In this document: one piece after another, positions 35,752 through 44,229 of the stretch
How positions within the stretch are numbered: position 1 is the first letter of the stretch
How the letters are laid out: the number at the start of each line of letters is the position of its first letter
DNA from: an uncultured Collinsella sp.
GTDB lineage: Bacteria > Actinomycetota > Coriobacteriia > Coriobacteriales > Coriobacteriaceae
Length of the DNA stretch: 58,579 nt
Direction of reading: 5' to 3'
Assembly (NCBI GenBank): GCA_934630735.1
Contig: CAKTWK010000011.1
Span: 1 to 58,579, forward strand
Program-made: the position numbers and the translations under genes
Notes under the pieces: model-generated
Told to the model about the DNA's origin: nothing
Databases searched by the model: none
Seen by the model: only the letters and a program-made list of their open reading frames with translations

Positions 35752-36327
35752 ATGAAGCCGTTGCTGCTGCATGCTTGCTGCGCGCCGTGCTCGCTGGAGC
35801 CGGTTCGCCTGCTGCGCGAGGAAGGGTTTGAGCCCACGATTTGCTGGACCAACCCCAATATTCAACCGCGCGATGAATGGCAGCGTCGTTTGGACGAGCT
35901 GCGCCGGTGGTGTGCCGATGGCAACATCGAGCTCATCGAGGCAGGGGAGGACCGCGATCGCTGGGAGACCGGCGTGGCACCGCTGGGTGCCGATCGGCCC
36001 CGTCGTTGTCGCGCGTGCTATGCCTTGCGCTTGGCCGAGGCGTGCCGCGTGGCCCAGGATCGCAGTTTCGAATATGTGGGTACGACGCTCGCCGTCTCGC
36101 CGTATCAGCTGTTCGATACCTGTAATGACGTGCTTGAGCGCTTGGCAGCGGCACATGGGCTCACCCCGGTCATTCGCGATTTTCGCCCGTATTACCCCGA
36201 GGCGACACGCCGTTCGCGCGAGCTGGGCATGTATCGACAGAATTATTGCGGCTGCCGATTCTCGGCCGTCGAGGCGGCCATGGACCGCGCCCGCATCCGC
36301 GACGAGCGCAAAGCATCCAAAAAGTAG
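35752..36327 (+). CDS. queH: epoxyqueuosine reductase QueH
   Basis: 191 aa. The ATG at 35752 is chosen because GGAGGAG lies six bases upstream; the ATG at 35746 abuts it. QueH carries out the last step of queuosine synthesis, reducing epoxyqueuosine in tRNA with iron-sulfur chemistry. The cysteine motifs are present: HACCAPC at 7-13, RRCRACYALRL, and YCGC near the end. queA follows 64 bp downstream and tgt lies at 41314, so this is a queuosine gene group. Confidence 0.95.
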   Translation: MKPLLLHACCAPCSLEPVRLLREEGFEPTICWTNPNIQPRDEWQRRLDELRRWCADGNIELIEAGEDRDRWETGVAPLGADRPRRCRACYALRLAEACRVAQDRSFEYVGTTLAVSPYQLFDTCNDVLERLAAAHGLTPVIRDFRPYYPEATRRSRELGMYRQNYCGCRFSAVEAAMDRARIRDERKASKK

Positions 36328-36391
36328 TTCTTTTGAGCTGGCAGCCTGCTAGGATGTAGAGCGGACTTTAGCTATATAAGGAGTATCCGAC

Positions 36392-37609
36392 GTGTCTATG
36401 CGTACCGATGATTTTGACTACAACCTTCCTGAGGAACTGATTGCCCAGGCTCCTGCCGAGCCGCGCGATTCCTGCCGCCTGCTGGTGGTGGACCGCAAAG
36501 GCTCCCAGGCGGGGATGCCGCTGGAGCACGGCGGTACCGTTGAGCACCGCATCTTCCGCGACATCATTGACTATATTGAGCCGGGCGACGTGCTCGTCAT
36601 CAACAAGACGCGCGTGATGCCGGCCCGCCTGATCGGTCGCAAGGCCGGCTCGGGCGGCGTGGTCGAGACGCTGCTGCTCAAGCGCCGCGAGGATGTTGAC
36701 CCGCTGGGTCACGTTTGGGAGTGCCTGGTCAAGCCGGGTAAGCGCCTGAAGCCCGGTGCTCGGATTGAGTATCGCGCCGGTGGCGCCCATGCGCCCGAGG
36801 GGGCTCCCGTGGTGCTGACGGCCGAGGTCATCGACTTTGTCACCGATAGCCGCGGTGGCCGTCTGGTGCGCTTTGAGCCGGCCGGTTGCAACGCCGCCGG
36901 CGAGCCGCGCACGCTCGACGAGGCCATTCACGCCGCCGGTCACGTGCCGCTACCGCCCTACATTACCGATTACGAGGGCGATCCCGAGAAGTACCAGACC
37001 GTCTACGCCATGAAGGAGGAGCACTCGGCTGCCGCTCCCACGGCGGGTCTGCACTTTACCCCCGAGCTTATGGCCGCTATCGAGGCCAAGGGCGCCAAGT
37101 TTGCTGCCGTCGAGCTCGAAGTGGGCATCGATACCTTCCGTTTGGTGGAGGAGGACGATCCCACGCAGCATGTGATGCACACCGAGCGCTATCACGTGTC
37201 GCAGGAAGTTGTCGACGCCGTGCATAAGGCAAAGGCCGAGGGCCATCGTGTGATCGCTGTCGGTACCACGGCGGTGCGCTCGCTCGAGAGCGCGTTTGAC
37301 GCCGATGCGCCAGTGTCCGATCCGGCCGTGACGGCGCGCTATTTTGAGGGCCGCGAGGACGGCGCCGACACGCTCGGCCGCGGTGACATCGTGGTGCGCG
37401 AGAACGCGACGACGCAGCTCTACCTCATGCCTGGCTCGACCTATCACGTGGTCGACGCGCTGATCACGAACTTCCACGTGCCGCGCTCTACGCTCATGAT
37501 GCTTGTGAGCGCGCTTGCCACCCGCGACCAGATCATGGATGCCTATGCCGCCGCCATCGAGGAGCGCTATCGCTTCTTCAGCTTTGGCGACGCCATGCTC
37601 ATTCAGTAG
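36392..37609 (+). CDS. queA: S-adenosylmethionine:tRNA ribosyltransferase-isomerase
   Basis: 405 aa from a GTG at 36392 with AAGGAG eight bases upstream; an ATG two codons later is possible. QueA transfers the ribosyl part of SAM to preQ1 in tRNA. Family sequence is clear throughout: DYNLPEELIAQAPAEPRDSCRLLV, TRVMPARLIG, AAPTAGLHFTPEL, VELEVGIDTFRLV and NFHVPRSTLMMLVSALA. It sits between queH and other genes and is followed directly by the structured element at 37610. Confidence 0.97.
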   Translation: MSMRTDDFDYNLPEELIAQAPAEPRDSCRLLVVDRKGSQAGMPLEHGGTVEHRIFRDIIDYIEPGDVLVINKTRVMPARLIGRKAGSGGVVETLLLKRREDVDPLGHVWECLVKPGKRLKPGARIEYRAGGAHAPEGAPVVLTAEVIDFVTDSRGGRLVRFEPAGCNAAGEPRTLDEAIHAAGHVPLPPYITDYEGDPEKYQTVYAMKEEHSAAAPTAGLHFTPELMAAIEAKGAKFAAVELEVGIDTFRLVEEDDPTQHVMHTERYHVSQEVVDAVHKAKAEGHRVIAVGTTAVRSLESAFDADAPVSDPAVTARYFEGREDGADTLGRGDIVVRENATTQLYLMPGSTYHVVDALITNFHVPRSTLMMLVSALATRDQIMDAYAAAIEERYRFFSFGDAMLIQ

Positions 37610-37778
37610 GTTACGGCGTTTTCCAAACGCCGTAACCGGTCGACGCTGCAAACGCCCCTAAGCGGCAATCTGACGTTCAATCGTCGGGCATGACCAGAAG
37701 GTCAATGCCCTCCTCTTTCACGTCACCTTGCTCGCTTAGGGGCGTTTTCGCTGACTTCGCCAAAACATTGGCGTTGCC
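37610..37778. repeat. structured ~170-bp element, copy A
   Basis: Starts one base after the queA stop. Predicted stems: a GTTACGGCGTTT/AAACGCCGTAAC hairpin; a long stem AACGCCCCTAAGCG/CGCTTAGGGGCGTT; inside it TGACGT/ACGTCA and GGGCATGACC/GGTCAATGCCC with loop AGAA. Copy B at 40887 has the same loops and flanks but different, still complementary, stems. May be a transcribed structured RNA or a DNA hairpin element. Confidence 0.75.
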
Positions 37779-37783
37779 GTGGT

Positions 37784-37824
37784 TCAACCTGCCAAAAAGG
37801 GACAGGTTTATTTTGGCAGGTTTT
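37784..37824. repeat. palindrome with GGGACAGG core (a)
   Basis: Arms AACCTGCCAAAA and TTTTGGCAGGTT around AGGGACAGGTTTA. Resembles REP-type palindromes. Confidence 0.65.
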
Positions 37825-37872
37825 ATCTGGGCAAACGTTGTTGGCGCAATGGGGACTGGTTTATATGCACCA

Positions 37873-37909
37873 AGTTGGTGCAAAGTAGCCTGACCCCTTT
37901 GCACCAGTT
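37873..37909. repeat. palindrome with GGGTCAGG core (b)
   Basis: Arms TGGTGCAAAG/CTTTGCACCA around TAGCCTGACCC, whose complement GGGTCAGGCTA matches the core of the palindrome 60 bp away. Confidence 0.6.
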
Positions 37910-37913
37910 AAAA

Positions 37914-37980
37914 AGTTGCGGTGAGATAGTTCTTGAATTGGCCTTTTTGAGGGCTAAACAGGAACTATCTCACCGCAACT
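37914..37980. repeat. 67-bp palindrome, family P copy 1
   Basis: 19-bp exact arms AGTTGCGGTGAGATAGTTC / complement, with an inner GGCC...GGGC hairpin and TAAAC before the right arm. It lies at the 3' end of the coiled-coil gene (minus strand) and could also end its transcript. Confidence 0.75.
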
Positions 37981-38007
37981 GCGTTGGGGCGTTTTTTGCC
38001 AACTGGT

Positions 38008-39789
38008 TTACTTGCTCGCGAACAACCAGATTGCGATGATCACCAGGATTGCGGCGATGATGCAGGCGATGGCTCCGGTGAATTTGACGCGTGAGTCGCG
38101 GGTTCGCTTGCGCACGTCGTCTTCGGCGGCCTCGAGTTGGGCAACTTCGCGCTCGGTCTCGGTATGCTCGGCCTTGTCACGTGCCAAGGACCCGGCGAGC
38201 GATTCGGTGATCTCGGGATGGTCGTGCACCTCGGTCGCCTGCTCGATAATCGACTGCGCATGTGCGGCGTCCGCCTGTGCGTTGGCGATGGCCTGCTCTT
38301 GCTCGCGGCGTGCCTTGTCTTGCGTGGCGATCTTTTCGCGCAGCTCGCGCTGACGCGTCGCGGCGGCAGTTTTTGCGGACTGCAACTCGTCGCGCGCGGC
38401 ATCTGCCTCAGCCGTTACGGCCTGGTGTGCGCGTTTAGCGTCGGCGATGGGGGCCTGTGCCTGCTCGACGGCCTGCTCAGCGGCGGCAAGTGAATGCTCA
38501 AGATCGGCGGTCACGCGCGGAATGTCTTCCTCGGCCTTGCGGAGGGCGTCGGCAGCATCGGAGATTTGCATAGACAACTCGCTGGTGCGCACGGTGTAAT
38601 TGGCGGGATTTGCCGAAGGGTTGCGCTGCAGCTCGGCATACTCGCGACGCAAGGTCTCGAGCTGTGCGCGCGTAGCATCGGCAGTTTGTCGTGCGGCGGC
38701 GACACCGGTATCGCGCTCAGCCTTCACTTTGTCGCGGATGCGCTTGGAATCTTCGAGTCGACGAACCAGGCGGTTGCCGGTCTCGCGTGAACTCGCCTCG
38801 CGGGCTTCCGCGGCGTCGAGTGCAGCCTTCAGGCGGAGTTCGGTCGCATCGTCCTCTGCTTTCATTTGCTCGAGCTGGCCCTTGAGCTCCGTCGCTTTGG
38901 CGGCATGGGCATCACGGTTAATTTCAGCTGCCGCAGCGGTCTTTTGTGCCGTGGCGATTGCCTGGCGCTGGTCGGCGATGATCTGATCGTAGCGGCCTGC
39001 GATGTCCTGGCGCGTCTCGAGCTCCTCTGCCTGGTCGGCGATGCGCTGCTCAAGCTCGGACAGGTGGGCGCGGGCATCGGCGAGTGCCTTCTTTGCGGCG
39101 TTCATCTCGCGCATGGCCGACGCGCCCTGGGCGATAAAAGTGCCCACGGCGTTAGCGGTGTTTGAGACGGCGCTCCCCAGGTCGCGGCTCGTGGCGGGGG
39201 CATGCGAGGTGGTCGGGTGCGCGGCCTCGGCGGCATTCGTATCGGCAGTCTGCGGCGCGGCGATATTGCCGGTGCCGCCTTCGATCACGGAAAAGCCCGC
39301 TGCGTGCGGGTCGACCGCGTCGGTGCCGATCGTGGGGTGCTCGAGTTGCAGGAACGAGGGCATGGTGCTGCCCTGGTCGGCAACCGGGGTCTCGCCGGGC
39401 ACAAACGTCGAGGCGGCCTCGGCAGCTTCTTCCTCTTCGGCGTCAACGTCGGCATCGGCGACAGCGTCCTTCATCGCTTTGACGGCATCCATCATGGAGT
39501 CCATGACGGCGTCGAGCTCTTCTTCCGAAGACACCTCGATGGGGCCCGCTGCTTGCGGAGCGTTCTCAGCCTTGGGCTCAGTATCGCTCGGGTCCGGCTG
39601 CTCTAGCTGCTCTTCTTTGTCTTGCTCTGCGGCGACATTTGCGTCTGCGGCCTCGTCTGCGGCGGCAGGAGCCTCCTCGACAGCGGCATCAATGCTGCCA
39701 TCGCTTCTGGTGTAAGTATCGCAGTCGTCAATGGTGTCTGCGGAATTATCAATATGCTGTTGAGTCTGGGGGTCCAGCTCGTCTGTCAT
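38008..39789 (-). CDS. coiled-coil protein with C-terminal membrane anchor
   Basis: 593 aa from the ATG at 39789, nine bases after AGGAG; an ATG two codons earlier is too close to that site. The first ~230 residues are acidic and Ala/Glu/Asp-rich. From about 230 to 560 it is a continuous coiled coil (ADARAHLSELEQRIADQAEELETRQ and similar). One TM helix ends it (GAIACIIAAILVIIAIWLFASK). Tail-anchored topology implies a cytoplasmic rod attached to the membrane. No enzymatic motif; a structural or scaffold role is only a guess. Confidence 0.85.
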   Translation of the reverse strand: MTDELDPQTQQHIDNSADTIDDCDTYTRSDGSIDAAVEEAPAAADEAADANVAAEQDKEEQLEQPDPSDTEPKAENAPQAAGPIEVSSEEELDAVMDSMMDAVKAMKDAVADADVDAEEEEAAEAASTFVPGETPVADQGSTMPSFLQLEHPTIGTDAVDPHAAGFSVIEGGTGNIAAPQTADTNAAEAAHPTTSHAPATSRDLGSAVSNTANAVGTFIAQGASAMREMNAAKKALADARAHLSELEQRIADQAEELETRQDIAGRYDQIIADQRQAIATAQKTAAAAEINRDAHAAKATELKGQLEQMKAEDDATELRLKAALDAAEAREASSRETGNRLVRRLEDSKRIRDKVKAERDTGVAAARQTADATRAQLETLRREYAELQRNPSANPANYTVRTSELSMQISDAADALRKAEEDIPRVTADLEHSLAAAEQAVEQAQAPIADAKRAHQAVTAEADAARDELQSAKTAAATRQRELREKIATQDKARREQEQAIANAQADAAHAQSIIEQATEVHDHPEITESLAGSLARDKAEHTETEREVAQLEAAEDDVRKRTRDSRVKFTGAIACIIAAILVIIAIWLFASK

Positions 39790-40083
39790 AGGCATGTGCT
39801 CCTCATCGTTGTTTGTCACCCTATGATAAAGTCTCGCGCCGACATCCCGCGCCCCGCAGCAAAGTTTCAAAACGTGTTCGATGACTCGTTGCGTTAACAA
39901 AAACTCGGTCGCTCTATCCAATTTTTACTTGACATTCCCTTCGCCGAAAGACGTTGCACCGTTCGCCTGCCATGGTCTTTATTTTTCACTTGAACCCGCT
40001 AAAGTTACATTTCAGCTTTTGGCGCGTGAAGTTGGATGCGCGCAGTCGACGGGCGGGCCCGTCGCGATTTGAAAGGACTTCGT

Positions 40084-40884
40084 ATGGGACTTTTCACTGG
40101 TAAGACCGTAATCGTTACCGGCGGCGGCAAGGCCACGCTCAAGGACGGCTCCGCTGGCTCCATCGGCTACGGCATCGATATTGCTTTTGCCAAGGAGGGC
40201 GCGAACCTCGTCATCACCGGCCGCAACGTCGCCAAGCTCGAGGCCGCCAAGGAGTCTCTCGAGGGCGAGTACGGCGTCAAGGTTCTGCCTGTCCAGGCCG
40301 ATGTCTCCGCCGGCCAGGACAACGAGGCCGTCGTGCAGAACGTTATCGACAAGGCGATTGAGGAGTTCGGTCGCATCGACGCCGTCGTCAACAACGCTCA
40401 GGCCAGCGCCTCGGGTGTGACCATCGCCGACCACACCATGGATCAGTTTAACCTGGCCATTTATTCCGGTCTGTATGCTACCTACCTGTATATGCAGAAG
40501 GCCTATCCGCACCTGAAGGAGACCAAGGGCTCCGTGGTCAACTTTGCTTCGGGCGCCGGCCTGTTTGGCAACTACGGCCAGTGCAGCTATGCTGCCGCCA
40601 AGGAGGGCATCCGCGGCCTGACTCGCGTCGCCGCCAACGAGTGGGGCAAGGACGGCATCAACGTCAACATCGTGTGCCCGCTTGCCTGGACTGCTGCGCT
40701 CGAGAACTTCCAGGATGCCTATCCCGAGGCGTTCAAGGCCAACGTTCACATGCCGCCGGCGGGCCACTACGGCGACGTCGAGAAGGAGATCGGCCGCGTG
40801 GTCGTTCAGCTCTGCGGCCCCGACTTTAAGTACATGAACGGCGAGACCGTCACCCTCGAGGGCGGCATGGGCCAGCGGCCCTAA
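40084..40884 (+). CDS. SDR-family dehydrogenase resembling 12alpha-hydroxysteroid dehydrogenase
   Basis: 266 aa from the ATG at 40084 (GAAAGGA upstream). It is a classical SDR: TGGGKA...SIGYGI cofactor loop, NNAQAS after strand 4, catalytic Ser in NFASGAGLFGN, YAAAKEG for Tyr/Lys, and a C-terminal EGGMGQRP. NNAQASASG, YSGLYATYLYM, FASGAGLFGN, CPLAWTAALENF and FKYMNGETVTLEGGMG closely match what I recall of the 12alpha-HSDH group from gut Clostridium and Eggerthella. If so it oxidises the 12alpha-hydroxyl of cholate-type bile acids with NAD(P). Substrate is inferred, not shown. Confidence 0.85.
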   Translation: MGLFTGKTVIVTGGGKATLKDGSAGSIGYGIDIAFAKEGANLVITGRNVAKLEAAKESLEGEYGVKVLPVQADVSAGQDNEAVVQNVIDKAIEEFGRIDAVVNNAQASASGVTIADHTMDQFNLAIYSGLYATYLYMQKAYPHLKETKGSVVNFASGAGLFGNYGQCSYAAAKEGIRGLTRVAANEWGKDGINVNIVCPLAWTAALENFQDAYPEAFKANVHMPPAGHYGDVEKEIGRVVVQLCGPDFKYMNGETVTLEGGMGQRP

Positions 40885-40886
40885 CA

Positions 40887-41056
40887 GTTACGCGGTTCTA
40901 CGAACCGCGTAACCAGTTGACGCTGCAAACCCGCCAGAGCGGCAATCTGCCTTTCAACTTCGGCGGCATGATCAAAAGATCAATGCCGCCTTGTTTCAAG
41001 GCACCTTGCTCGCTCTGGCGGGTTTTCGCTGTCGGTGCCAAAGCATCGGCGTTGCC
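40887..41056. repeat. structured ~170-bp element, copy B
   Basis: Begins two bases after the SDR stop. Stems: GTTACGCGGTTC/GAACCGCGTAAC (40887-40913); AACCCGCCAGAGCG/CGCTCTGGCGGGTT (40928-40941 with 41011-41024); TGCCTT/AAGGCA (40948-40953 with 40998-41003); GGCGGCATGATC/GATCAATGCCGCC with loop AAAA (40962-40990). Each differs from copy A in sequence but keeps pairing, while GACGCTGCAAAC, GCAATCTG, CACCTTGCT and TTTTCGCTG are shared. Confidence 0.75.
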
Positions 41057-41092
41057 TTGGTTGTCTAAGAGTTCGCACAGATGCTCTGCCGA

Positions 41093-41160
41093 ATGAGCGT
41101 GGATAATCTCCCGTTTTTGGCCTGTGTTTTGGGCAAAAGTGGGAGATTATCCACGCTCAT
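41093..41160. repeat. 68-bp palindrome, family P copy with different stem
   Basis: 20-bp exact arms ATGAGCGTGGATAATCTCCC / complement. The loop keeps the family pattern (TTTTTGGCC ... GGGCAAAAG), but the stem is unrelated to the other four copies. A stray right-half copy (ATCCACGCTCAT) follows at 41179-41190. Confidence 0.7.
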
Positions 41161-41313
41161 GCGTCAAGCGTCCAAAAATCCACGCTCATTTGCCGTGTCC
41201 TTGTCGTGTTCCCGCCACGCCGCCTCTCGCACCAGTTTCTGTCGAGTCGGTGCTCCTTGCGGGTTGCCCGTATAATGGTTTGCGTATGAACCGCAACCAA
41301 GGAGTTCCAGTTT

Positions 41314-42453
<1,140 letters not shown>

Positions 42454-42602
42454 GAGCGGCGGGCGCGCTTGCAGAGCGCGGGCAACGGCAAGGGGCGAGC
42501 GCCGGCCGGTCATCACGTTCGCTAACACCGTCTGCGCGACCGATGACCGATAGCTTGCAAGCACTTGATGCATCGTGGGTACCATACCGAATAGTTGATG
42601 TT

Positions 42603-42650
42603 CGGGCGGGTGTTTGGCGCATGGCGTCGACCTCGCCCGTTTTTCTTTTT
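42603..42650 (+). terminator. terminator after tgt
   Basis: CGGGCG/CGCCCG arms around a 25-base loop, followed by TTTTTCTTTTT, ending 17 bases before the next start codon. Confidence 0.6.
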
Positions 42651-42666
42651 CTCGATAGGAGTACCC

Positions 42667-43425
42667 ATGATTAAGAATGAGAATGTCGAGAGCGAGCCTG
42701 CCTACGACGAGACGTACCGCCGCGGCCCCGTGGTCATGCGCGGCCCCATGATTCCTAAGGACAACACCTACGCCAACCTGCTGGCGCCCGAGGATTCAAC
42801 CGACTGGTTGCATGCCGACCCCTGGCGCGTCCTTCGTATACAGGCAGAATTCGTCGATGGTTTTGGCGCGCTTGCCGAGCTTGGTCCTGCAGTGACCATC
42901 TTCGGCAGTGCCCGCACGCCCAAGACCGATCCGCTCTACAAGGCGGCGCGCACGGTCGGCCGGAAAATCGCCCAGCGCGGCGTGGCGGTTATCACCGGCG
43001 GTGGTCCCGGCGTCATGGAGGCAGCCAACAGGGGAGCGGCGAGCGCGAACGGCAAGTCGGTCGGCTTGGGTATCGAGCTTCCGCACGAGTACGGGCTCAA
43101 CAAATATGTGAACCTCGGTATGGACTTCCGCTACTTCTTTGTGCGCAAGACCATGTTCGTCAAATACAGCTCGGGCGCTATTGTGTTTCCCGGCGGGTTT
43201 GGTACGCTCGACGAGATGTTCGAGGTGCTCACGCTGGTGCAGACGCACAAGGTCAAGCGCATGCCGCTCGTGCTGGTGGGCACCGAGTACTGGCAAGGCC
43301 TGTTCGACTGGCTCAACGGCCCGGTGATGGACGCCGGTATGATTAGCCCGCTCGATCCCGAGCTCGTGCACATCACCGACGACCTCGGCGAGGCCGTCGA
43401 CATCGCCCTGAGCGGGCTGATGTAG
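42667..43425 (+). CDS. LOG/TIGR00730 family nucleoside 5'-monophosphate phosphoribohydrolase
   Basis: 252 aa from the ATG at 42667 (ATAGGAG upstream). The Rossmann-type motifs GGGPGVMEAANRGA and PGGFGTLDEMFE define the lysine-decarboxylase-like/LOG family. Tested members cleave AMP or modified AMP to base and ribose 5-phosphate. The N-terminal ~60 residues (WRVLRIQAEFVDGFGAL) match the longer subfamily. Followed by the inverted repeat of the toxin-antitoxin operator. Confidence 0.92.
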   Translation: MIKNENVESEPAYDETYRRGPVVMRGPMIPKDNTYANLLAPEDSTDWLHADPWRVLRIQAEFVDGFGALAELGPAVTIFGSARTPKTDPLYKAARTVGRKIAQRGVAVITGGGPGVMEAANRGAASANGKSVGLGIELPHEYGLNKYVNLGMDFRYFFVRKTMFVKYSSGAIVFPGGFGTLDEMFEVLTLVQTHKVKRMPLVLVGTEYWQGLFDWLNGPVMDAGMISPLDPELVHITDDLGEAVDIALSGLM

Positions 43426-43457
43426 GGCGCTGTGACTGTTGTTATAGTAATGTGAAC

Positions 43458-43507
43458 GGCAGACTGATGCTATTTAACATCAGTCTGCCTTCTAAACTGG
43501 GTATACT
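43458..43507 (+). promoter_or_regulatory. toxin-antitoxin operator and promoter
   Basis: Perfect 12-bp inverted repeat GGCAGACTGATG/CATCAGTCTGCC at 43458-43489, followed by -10 TATACT at 43502-43507; the right arm covers the -35 region. Fits autorepression by a RelB/DinJ antitoxin. Confidence 0.65.
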
Positions 43508-43538
43508 GATGCAAAAGACGAGGGCGAGGAGGTCGCGT

Positions 43539-43838
43539 ATGTCTACTGCAACGGTTAAGCCTACGACGGTTCGCATCGAAGAGGGGCTCAAGGAACAGGC
43601 GACTGAGTTCTTGGATACGGTTGGTCTGAGTCTCAATTCGTATCTCAACCTTGCTGTTCGGCAGCTGGTAAATCAGCGAAAGATTCCTTTTGAGATCGTA
43701 GGAAGGGCGGAGGTGCCCAACGAGGCGACGAGACGCGCCATGGTGATCGCTGAAGCTCATGAGTTGGGGATTTTGCCGGACGACAGCCCGTCATTCAATA
43801 ACGCTGATGAGCTTATATCGTTCCTCGATGAGGACTAG
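43539..43838 (+). CDS. RelB/DinJ family antitoxin
   Basis: 99 aa from the ATG at 43539, with GAGGAGG upstream; an ORF reaching further back crosses the operator and is rejected. Ribbon-helix-helix N-terminus: TVRIEEGLKEQATEFLDTVGLSLNSYLNLAVRQLV. The Asp/Glu-rich C-terminus (SFNNADELISFLDED) should bind the toxin encoded two bases downstream. Cytoplasmic. Confidence 0.92.
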   Translation: MSTATVKPTTVRIEEGLKEQATEFLDTVGLSLNSYLNLAVRQLVNQRKIPFEIVGRAEVPNEATRRAMVIAEAHELGILPDDSPSFNNADELISFLDED

Positions 43839-43840
43839 CG

Positions 43841-44149
43841 ATGTTTGAGATTAAAGTCGAGGCTCAGTTTAAGGCGGATTACAAACGGACGATGCGTATC
43901 CATCCGCAGCTAAAAACCGAGTTTAGGGCGGCGGTCGCAGAGCTTGCAGCTCACGGCTCGCTTCCCGCGGAATATGGCGCCCATGAGCTTTCAAACCCGG
44001 GCGGCAACTACAACGGCCACATCGATTTCCATCTATCCGATGGCTTGGTCGACGTGGTCGTTCTCTACTTGCCGCATAAGACTAATCCTGTGATTCGGCT
44101 GGTCAGAATGGGCTCGCATGAGGAGCTGTTCCAGGGTCCGCAGGGCTGA
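43841..44149 (+). CDS. YafQ/RelE family mRNA interferase toxin
   Basis: 102 aa, starting two bases after the antitoxin stop. The RelE/YafQ fold is recognisable from FKADYKRTMRIHP at the start, HELSNPGGNYNGHIDFHL in the middle and the end LVRMGSHEELFQ. This ending matches the YafQ C-terminus with its catalytic His and the H-ELF motif. Expected to cut mRNA on the ribosome when freed from the antitoxin. Confidence 0.9.
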   Translation: MFEIKVEAQFKADYKRTMRIHPQLKTEFRAAVAELAAHGSLPAEYGAHELSNPGGNYNGHIDFHLSDGLVDVVVLYLPHKTNPVIRLVRMGSHEELFQGPQG

Positions 44150-44162
44150 TCGCCGGTTTCTA

Positions 44163-44229
44163 AGTTGCGGTGGAATAGGGATTGATTTGTGGCTGATAAG
44201 CCAAAAACAGCCCCTATTTCACCGCAACT
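44163..44229. repeat. 67-bp palindrome, family P copy 2
   Basis: Arms AGTTGCGGTGGAATAGGG and CCCTATTTCACCGCAACT. The right arm forms the last five codons and the stop of the TOTE-like gene. Nearly identical to, and in the same orientation as, 47724-47790. Confidence 0.8.
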
